Source: Lantana camara (lineage: Eukaryota > Streptophyta > Magnoliopsida > Lamiales > Verbenaceae). Taken from it: a stretch of 64,000 nucleotides of DNA. The stretch's first letter is position 1. The number at the start of each line of letters is the position of its first letter. The stretch spans positions 39,217,001-39,281,000 of the forward strand of contig CM074855.1 of the NCBI GenBank assembly GCA_037501455.1, written 5' to 3'. The notes below the pieces were generated by a model that saw nothing but the letters and a program-made list of their open reading frames with translations, was not told the origin of the DNA and did not search any database. Shown one piece after another: positions 57,178 through 64,000 of this stretch. A program made the position numbers and the translations under genes.

Positions 57178-58589
57178 TTTTGTCTTTAGGTCTGTTTCGT
57201 GGTTGACGAGGAGGTGTTGTAGAAATGTCTTGGTTCATTGCGTCCGGTGTTGTCGACAAGGTGAGGTTTTCTTCCTTTTTAGTTAAATGACCTACAACCC
57301 TACGTGTATTTTAAGCCCGCATGTGATATACGTATATATATATAATTATGTAAATACATGTTTGATTAGTATTTTGTGGGATTTGCCCATTTTGCAATGA
57401 AATATTGGAAACACGCTTTTATATATACGTAACCTATTTTTTGTTTATTCGATTTGAAAAGGGTTGGTGTGTGTAAATGTTTTGAAAATAGCGAGAAATA
57501 CGACTTTGAATATAAGTCGGAAAATTCTAAAATTTCGAAATTAATAAAACTATGAATTCTGACTTTTGAAATGGGCCCGGGGAAGTGGTATGTGATTCTC
57601 GGGTCGACCATGGGGTCGTCGAGCTCTCTCATCAACACAATCCCATTTTGATGTAGGAAATTCGCCCATTCTCGGGAGTTCGAGGGGAAGGCGGTTTCTC
57701 TATTACCGGCGGTGGCTGGGGAAAGGATAGGATCCCCTCTCTCACACATTCTGATGAGAGTACGGGGTTGAGTGATCATTAACTCATCCCCAAACGGTGA
57801 AAGGGTGGATTGTTTGTGAGCTTTGCTTTATTTGATTCCGTTTATGCTTTGAAAGGAGTTAGGTGGGTTTGAACTCGTTCTCGCAGAGTCTTTTGATTCT
57901 GATTATGATTGTTGTTCGTGAAACGGGAGTGGACTTGTATAATTGCTAAAACTGGTTTATTTTGGGCTTTTGCCCTAAAATCTTTTATATAAGTACTGTC
58001 ACGTGTAAAATGATTTAGATTGCAAAAACGACGCCCCGGTTCATGAACTTTCTGATTTGAATATGCTCTGCTCTATTATTACATACGTGTGAGTGTGTTA
58101 GTCCCCTCGCCAGTCGTTAGGACTGACCCCTCCTCGTTGTTTTCTTTTCCCCTTTTGTTCTTTGAGTTGCAGGTTCTCGTGGAGGTCGTTCTTGCTAGGC
58201 GGCGGTAGTTTCTTTTGAGTTTTGGATAGTTTAGCGAGTTTCATGCATTGCTTTAGTTTATTTTGTACCTTTGAATTTGCGAAACATGTATAAGACTTTA
58301 AATTCAGAATTCAGAATAATTATATGATCTAACTAGCTTCATTATGGTATATTTGACTAATTTCCGAGCGTGAATATCAATATGTATGTATCCTGGTGCT
58401 TCTGCTTGTGTAATTGTTTATTTTCGCGTACTCTGATTTAGGGTCTAGACCGCTTAGCCTAGGTGAGATTTTGTTTGTCACACGTTCACCGTGGCTTGGT
58501 GCGTGTGCGGAGTTTCCATTTCGTTACACGTGTCGGCCTACGGTGCGGGGGGTGTAGTGCCTTGCACTCCAGGGTGCTACAACCTAAAG

Positions 58590-58625
58590 TGGTATCAGAG
58601 CTCTCGGTTGTAAAACCGGAGCTCT
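58590..58625 (+). other. tRNA-iMet primer binding site and hairpin of F
   Basis: TGGTATCAGAGC at 58590-58601. Stem AGAGCTC(T)CGGTT / AACCGGAGCTCT at 58597-58625. Confidence 0.85.
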
Positions 58626-58794
58626 AGCATCGTGTCGGGTCTGTCTTGGTCGTTCGACTTACGATTATGTGCTTGTTTGCATTCATTCTCATTTTTACGT
58701 AAAATATTTGAATTATTTGCATTAATTTTTTACATGAACATGCACTAAATTCCGCACGCATCGATATTTAGGAGTTATTTTTTTTTCTTATTTC

Positions 58795-58796
58795 AG
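58795..58796 (+). promoter_or_regulatory. candidate 3' splice site before gag of F
   Basis: A T-rich tract and TTATTTCAG|GATGG: the gag ATG is two bases from the cut. K has CATTTCAG|GATGT and H has TTATTTCAG|GATAT. Confidence 0.55.
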
Positions 58797-58797
58797 G

Positions 58798-59835
58798 ATG
58801 GCATCTTCATCTCGATATAAATCCTCGAAAGGAAAAAAAGAGAAACAAGCAACCCCGATTTACAAGAAATTTAAAGAGTTTAATCCGCCGAAGTGGACCG
58901 GTGGTGATGAAGTTAGAGCCGAAGAATGGTTGTCCGAGATACTAGAGATTTGGGAAAATTCTCCGGGGTCATCATAAGAGAAGGTAGAGTGTACTTCCCA
59001 TTTATTTCAAGGCCAAGCTTCAAATTGGATAAAAGAATTCCGATCGACAGTGGAAGAATCCGGAAAAGAGCTTAATTGGGAGATATTTGCTCGGGAATTT
59101 TGTTATAAGTATATTCCTCCAAGTGTGATGGTTCGAAGACTCCAAGAATTTTTGAATCTCGAGCAAGAGTTGAAGAAGGTGGATGACCTCATAATGGAAC
59201 TTGAAAGTTCGGGATCCGGTAAAGATTTCCCTAAGGTTCAGAGTTATTTACAAGAACGTAGAGATAGTATTCATCAAATTTTCCAAGCCTCATCGGTGCA
59301 CGAATGGTCAGAGGAAGTTAGAAGAACTGTTCAAGTACAAATGTTTAATCAAAAGATGGAGTCTCACTCCTCGTATGTGGGACAAGATTTGGGTTTGATT
59401 TCTAGTGCAAGCAAGAGAGCCGTATCTCAAACGGAGCTTCGAGAATTTGAAAGTGTCAACATCGACAAGAAGAAAATTCAATCATCAAAGAAGGATTTGA
59501 TGCCCTCTCCATCGGAGACAATCCAATGTTCTTATTGTCAAGGCCCAAATCATACGGAATAGGTTTGTAGGAAGAAATCAGGAAGGTGCTACGTATGTGG
59601 AGAATTGGGACATTTAGCAAACGGGTGCCCGAAGAATAGGAATTCAAGGCCAATGAAAAGCAGTGGTTCCAAAGCATCAAGTCAAGTCCGAGTTGAAGCA
59701 AGTGGAGATAAAGATTTGGATGCCAAGTTCGACGTTTCCACTACGGTGAAAGGTACACATAGCATTCATGGCATTTCATACATGCATTTTATTTTAATTT
59801 TGTGTTCCTTTCTTTTTTTAGTTGTTCCTTGGTGA
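58798..59835 (+). pseudogene. gag of F with two stops
   Basis: One frame from ATG 58798. Lys-rich start, then the gag capsid domain (FNPPKWTGGDEVRAEEWL, LFQGQASNWIKEF, FAREFCYKYIP), a linker, and two CCHC knuckles CSYCQGPNHTE*VC and CYVCGELGHLANGC near 59525-59625. Stops are TAA near 58976 (codon 60) and TAG at 59561, inside the first knuckle. The tail TTVKGTHSIHGIS is the motif shared with J and K; here the frame reads on for some 20 hydrophobic residues. It is the nucleocapsid precursor, disabled by two point changes. Confidence 0.85.
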
Positions 59836-60308
59836 TTGAGTGTTCTTGCTTGTCGCTCGTTTGTGGCTTTTCTTTTATGTAGACTCTCTTCTTGGAGAGT
59901 TTGGTAAGGGACTGCCCGGGAGTGTTGGTGAGTTGTGAGGGCTGAGCTTGCCGGTGGTTCTTTTGAAGGCACCTTGTTCTAGTTAAGGTATGGTGTTACC
60001 ATAGGCGTTGGTGGTAGCTTTTGGAGGTCTTTTTTGGGGCTCAAAGATATTTTCGGGTACTAGATCGAAGGCTAGCCCATCAGTATCCTTCATGGAGCGG
60101 TTGGTCATTCCGGGGACAGTGCAGTAAGCTTCGTGGCTTACCTTTGGGTTAACCGAAAGGGTTGAGCCAAGCTTGAAGAGACGAAGATCGGAGTAAGACC
60201 TTCTTGATGATTCCTTGAGAGTTGGAATTTATCACCACATGATAGGGACATTGAGACGGTCGTGGTCTTTATCCCGGAGTTGGACCCTTTTCAGAAGATT
60301 CCCTATCC
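59836..60308 (+). other. F internal region, no recognised content
   Basis: No conserved motif seen. Contains one hairpin ACTCTC/GAGAGT near 59882 but no array like that of J and K. Confidence 0.4.
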
Positions 60309-60620
60309 GTGGACTCTAGCGTGGGTGCTGGAGTTCAAGATCTGGTCGATAAGCTCTTAGAAGGTAGTTTTAATCAATTTGAGCATTTCTTCGTGGAGTG
60401 CTTAGTCCTCTCTAAGGAAGAAGACAGGATGAGTATAAATTACCGTGAGCTACACGGGTTAACCATGGAAGAAGAATACCTTTTTCTTGCTTCGAGGAGT
60501 TGGAGGTTCGCACTTCTTCAGAGCTTCGTAGGTGGCTCCAAGTGTGGTTTCTACGAGGGTATTGTCGACTACGTGTACGGGTTGAAGAACCGAGAATTGC
60601 CTCAGAGGATAAGTCTCTAG
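60309..60620 (+). pseudogene. gypsy reverse transcriptase N-terminal scrap in F
   Basis: The open stretch reads DLVDKLLEGSFNQFEHFF, LSKEEDRMSINYRELHGLTM. This lines up with the gypsy RT start (family: LLDKGFI, VKKKDGSMRLCIDYRELN). The active-site YVDD part, RNase H and integrase are not present downstream. It shows that F descends from a full gypsy element rather than having been gag-only. Confidence 0.6.
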
Positions 60621-61225
60621 TGTTACCGAGATTCGACAGGGGATTCGTCTTTCAATAGGCGACCATCTCGTGATATGAAAGACGTGGAAGAGGGACGGTT
60701 TTGAGTGGATAAGGCTTTTGAGGAGAGTTGCTTTCGGAACTAGTTTTTGCTTACCCAAGGGTACTCGGAACTCCTCTGTTGCAATCGAGGTACTAAGGAA
60801 GACTTCGGTTGTGCGTGGTAATGGAGAGTTGGAGCCTAAGTCTCTAGAGTGTTTGGTCACGGGACTAAGTTCACTCGTGGTTCGAGACTTGAAGATCCGG
60901 TTGTGAAGTTTCCGCATAAGAAAAGACATTGCAAACTTTTTTTAGCCATGTCTAAGTGCCATCAGTGGAAGACCGAATACTGAGAATCCTTTCGGCTTGG
61001 TTCTCCAACTACTTCTGAATTCTATTTGGAAGTGGGAGCAAACCGGACACGAAGTTTTCTAATGTTAAGGAGAATTTAAGAGATTCGAGAGGTTTCTCAT
61101 TTTAAATGAGTTGATCCGTGTTCTCTTAGTGTGGTTGTTCACTGAGAGTTCAAGAGCTTCGTGGTTTGGAGGAGAAGATCTCTTGAGTTGAACCTCGTTC
61201 CTAGAGTCGTTCAAGGTCTTGATGT
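60621..61225 (+). other. F internal region before the polypurine tract
   Basis: No motif recognised; frequent stops in all frames on the sense strand. Confidence 0.4.
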
Positions 61226-61261
61226 GGACCTGAGGACAGGTCCTTTCGAAGGAGGGGACTT
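61226..61261 (+). other. polypurine tract of F with upstream hairpin
   Basis: Stem GGACCTG / CAGGTCC around AGGA at 61226-61243, then GAAGGAGGGGACTT to the LTR start at 61262. Confidence 0.75.
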
Positions 61262-62011
61262 TGTAACGTCCCGCTCGTCCGGCCATATAGGTACGCCTTA
61301 TCGAGAGTGTTACGTGCGCACTTAATTACTTAACTATGCCTTTAAGTGTTTAATTAATTGCATAAGTGTTTATTTGAATATTTATTTGTATTAATTGTTA
61401 CGTGTTTAAACACCTTTCCCCGTTTTATCCCTTTCTTTATCTGTATGTTCCCGTATCTGCTTCTAATTATGTGAAATTATGTGACAAAGTGTTATGCATG
61501 AATTACATGATTTAAGAACTTTTTTATGTGCTCGTTAATTGTTTTTGAGTTCGTTTAATACGGTTCATCAACCGTTTTATTTGTTAAGGGATTCGAGGCC
61601 CTAGTTCGCTTAGCGCACCTTAGGTTCCGAAGGGCGTAACTTGAGCTCGGGAATTCGGATTCGAATTCCGGAAGAAGTGTTCGACTCACGACGAAGAATG
61701 GAAGCTAGAGAACCCAACCTTGTATTTTTTCTAAGCCCGTTTGCACCCCCGTATTAAGCCTCACGTGCATTTTGACCCCCTTGCACTAAAATGACCATAA
61801 CTTTCTCATTTGTTGACAAAATTAGGTGATCTTTGGGCCCACTTGCTCCTAACTTAATCCCCTTTCTTCCCTTATCCTTTTCATTTCGGTTTTCAGCAGA
61901 AAAAGGGGAGAGAAGCAGCAGCAAACCGAGAGGAGAGAGAGAGAAGAAAGCTTCATGCAATTTTTCGATTTCCAAGCTCGTTTCTCTTCTAATTTGGCTC
62001 AAATTTGAAAG

Positions 62012-62013
62012 GT
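62012..62013 (+). promoter_or_regulatory. candidate 5' splice site in F 3' LTR
   Basis: TTTGAAAG|GTAAGTCCGG, 750 bp into the LTR. Confidence 0.45.
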
Positions 62014-63382
62014 AAGTCCGGTTTTGTTTTGTACATCTCTTTCCCTTTCTTTTAAGTCCAGATTTGCTAGCTTACTTGATCATTTGAGTATGTTTTGGCC
62101 ATTCATGTGAATAGTAAGGGTTAGAGGAATATTTGATAATTTCGCTTGATTCTTTGCATTTCCTTTGATTTAATCCATCTAATTTGAACCTAATACATCC
62201 TATAACTTTTGTATGGACCGAATTTGTATGCTAAATTAGGACTCATGGGAGTTTGATTCAAGAATTTGGAGTTTTGTTTTAATATGAGCATGTTTTATCC
62301 CTGCTCCCTTCCCTTGCATATAGGTTCATATTTAGCATGGTTTTTGGCGTGATATTGTTGTATAATTGCTGCATAATTGTTCCTTTGTATGTTGGCTTGA
62401 GTTAGGATGGTTTTAATGAGGTTTTGGGAGAGTTTTGAAGCTGTTTCTTCGTTCTTTTGTTGCTGTCGCGGGCGCGACTTCTTTTTGCCCAACTTTCGAC
62501 CAGGAACAATGGTGGCCTGGTGTTGGAGGTATGGTCGCGGGCTGTTTGTTTTGGCTCGCCCCTGCGACCCCTTTTGGGGGCAGTTTCGAACTGCTCCCTC
62601 TTTTCTCGTTCCGTTTGTTGTTTCGTCGTGTTTTACGTGTTTTCCTTGCTTCCTTCTTGTCTTGTATGCATGTATAACCTGTGTATTTTATGTTATGTGA
62701 ATAATTGTGAATTTATTACGTGACCTCGTTGATTTTATACGCGATGAATGACCATATGCGTCATACGTGCTCTAACGTGCATGCATGCAAGAATGTGACA
62801 ATTATTTGATTTGTATGATATATATTTGCTTTTCTTATGATATGTAAGAATCGTATACATGCTAATTAATGTGTTAAGCTTGTTGTATGAAATATATGAA
62901 TTTGTTTAACGTGAAATAAATAGCCTATGTGCTTCATATGTGCTTCAACGTGCATGCATAAGTCCTTGTAATTTGAATTGCTTTGAATGGTACTTTCTTG
63001 CTCCTTTCATGACTTGCATGCATAGTTAATTTAATATATGGCATGTTATGAGTGTTATGTGAAATTCATGAACGTATTTAACGTAAATTATGGAATTTAA
63101 TACGTGGTATGAATGTACATGCGCTAAATGATCTCTCATTTTATTTCTTATGTATCTTTTGCATTCATATTCATATGCCGAGCGTTTAAGTGGTTCATCT
63201 TAAGTCTAAGTATGTCCCTTGTCCTTTGTTTTGTCTTTAGGTTTGTTTCGTGGTTAACGAGGAGGTTTTGTAGAAGTGTCTTGGTTCGTTGCGTCCGGTG
63301 TGGTCGACAAGGTGAGGTTTTCTTCCTTTTTAGTTAAATGACCTACAACCCTACATGTATTTTAAGCCCACATGTGATATAC

Positions 63383-63383
<1 letters not shown>

Positions 63384-63423
<40 letters not shown>
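63384..63423. repeat. (TA)20 microsatellite
   Basis: Forty bases of TA; six units in the matching place of the 5' LTR. Confidence 0.9.
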
Positions 63424-63427
<4 letters not shown>

Positions 63428-64000
63428 TGTAAAAACGTGTTTGATTAGTATTTTGTGGGATTTGCCCATTTTGCGATGAAATATTGGAGAAACGCTTTTA
63501 TATATATGTAACCTGTTTTATGTTTATTCAATTTGAAAAAGGTTGGTGTGTGTGAACGTTTTGAAAATAACGAGAAATACGACTTTGAATATAAGTCGGA
63601 AAATTTTGAAATTTCAAAATCAATAAGACTATGAATTCTGACTTTTGAAATGGGCCCGGAGAAGTGGTATGTGATTCTCGGGTCAACCATGGGGTCGCTG
63701 AGCTCTCTCATCAACACAACCCCACTTTGATATAGGAAATTCGCCCATCCTCGGGAGTTCGAGGGGAAGGCGGTTTCTCTATTACCGGCGGTGGCCGGGG
63801 AGAGGATAGGATCCCCCTCTCTCACACATTCTGATGAGAGTACGGGGTTGAGTGATCATTAACTCATCCCCAAACGGTGAAAGGGTGGATAGTTTGTGAG
63901 CTTTGCTTTATTTGATTCCGTTTATGCTTTGAAAGAAGTTAGGTGGGTTTGAACTCGTTCTCGCCGAGTCTTTTGATTCTGATTATGATTGTTGTTCGTG

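Larger units (their letters stand above)
49090..58581 (+). repeat. 5' LTR of F, interrupted by L (3406 bp without it)
   Basis: Starts TGTAACATCCC, ends GGGTGCTACA. Donor-like AAG|GTAATT at 49851; GC dyads near 50310-50400 (TGGTC...GACCA at 50382-50399); L between 51097 and 57177; hairpin CAGTC/GACTG at 58111-58125; arms GCTAGGCGG (58194-58202) / CCGCTTAGC (58450-58458) with one G-T pair. Confidence 0.85.
49090..64000 (+). mobile_element. gypsy element F, 3' LTR cut by the window end
   Basis: 5' LTR 49090-58581 (containing L), primer site, leader, gag pseudogene, RT scrap, polypurine tract 61244-61261, 3' LTR from 61262. Left target site CAACA (49085-49089). Internal region only 2.7 kb, so most of pol is deleted. 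Confidence 0.85.
61262..64000 (+). repeat. 3' LTR of F, first 2.7 kb
   Basis: TGTAACGTCCCGCTCGTCC start. Donor GAAAG|GTAAGT at 62012-62013; perfect palindrome GTCGCGGGCGCGAC at 62465-62478; undisturbed L target site near 63225; (TA)20 at 63384-63423 where the 5' copy (57333) has (TA)6. The end is outside the window. Confidence 0.85.

Noticed and set aside
57366..57779. 137-codon minus frame in F LTR and its relative at 63445-63825
   Set aside because: Antisense to the element and repeated only because both are LTR copies; no known domain.
60459..60929. 156-codon minus frame in F
   Set aside because: Antisense to the RT scrap; no domain recognised.
1..64000. Host genes, bacterial operons, DNA transposons, rRNA, satellite arrays
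   Set aside because: None was supported; every stretch with recognisable content belongs to an LTR retrotransposon.

Overview
The window is plant nuclear DNA, almost certainly from a eudicot. It is AT-rich, has no host gene that I can recognise, and is filled with nested LTR retrotransposons. The evidence is Ty1/copia and Ty3/gypsy proteins, primer sites matching the 3' ends of plant tRNA-iMet and tRNA-Asp, polypurine tracts, TG...CA LTR ends and 5-bp target duplications. I cannot name the species.

Layout. 1-1325: end of a gypsy LTR (LTR1) inserted in a copia element. 1326-17640 (about): two related copia pol regions (A and B), both +, sharing one intact LTR at 3357-5292. B is split by a minus-strand gypsy element H (about 5860-10272), and its 3' LTR is split by a minus-strand solo LTR I (12933-16118, TSD TTTGT/TTTGC). 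17640-30481: minus-strand chromovirus G (LTR, polypurine tract, integrase tail and chromodomain), with a complete 10-kb gag-type element J (18914-28926, TSD GTTTT) in its LTR. 30482-41569: 5' LTR and primer site of gypsy element D. Its LTR is broken by composite K (33214-41110, TSD GAGCT), an inverted LTR joined to a gag-only element. 41570-49089: decayed copia E, inserted just after D's primer site. 49090-64000: gypsy element F, inserted in E's 3' LTR. F's own 5' LTR carries L (51097-57177, TSD TTTTG), a very young Athila-like element with two LTRs of identical length and no difference seen by eye. The nest G>D>E>F>L is five deep.

Several gypsy-like families here (LTR1, H, I, J, D, K, F) share an unusual design. 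LTRs are about 3.1-3.5 kb, open with TGTRACRYCCC-like ends, finish in GGTGCTACA-like ends and use tRNA-iMet primers. J and K carry a gag but no recognisable pol; F keeps only an RT scrap. Reading the copies side by side shows RNA-like features that recur with compensating base changes: a CAGTC/GACTG hairpin, a long-range GCTAGGCGG/CCGCCTAGC pairing near the LTR 3' end, a hairpin overlapping the primer site, a hairpin before the polypurine tract, and in J and K an array of about ten short hairpins after gag. In five LTR families a GTAAGT-like donor lies about 650-780 bp into the LTR, and the gag ATG (or its relic) directly follows a TTTCAG acceptor in F, K and H. Family-specific GC-rich palindromes lie between donor and acceptor. 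My reading, which is inference, is a spliced gag messenger, with the dimerisation and packaging signals kept only in unspliced genomic RNA, as in retroviruses. This is the most promising undescribed system in the window.

The only long intact reading frames are the 551-codon ORF of L, the 599-codon RT-RNase H fragment of copia A and the integrase-chromodomain tail of G. All other gag and pol sequences carry stops or truncations.
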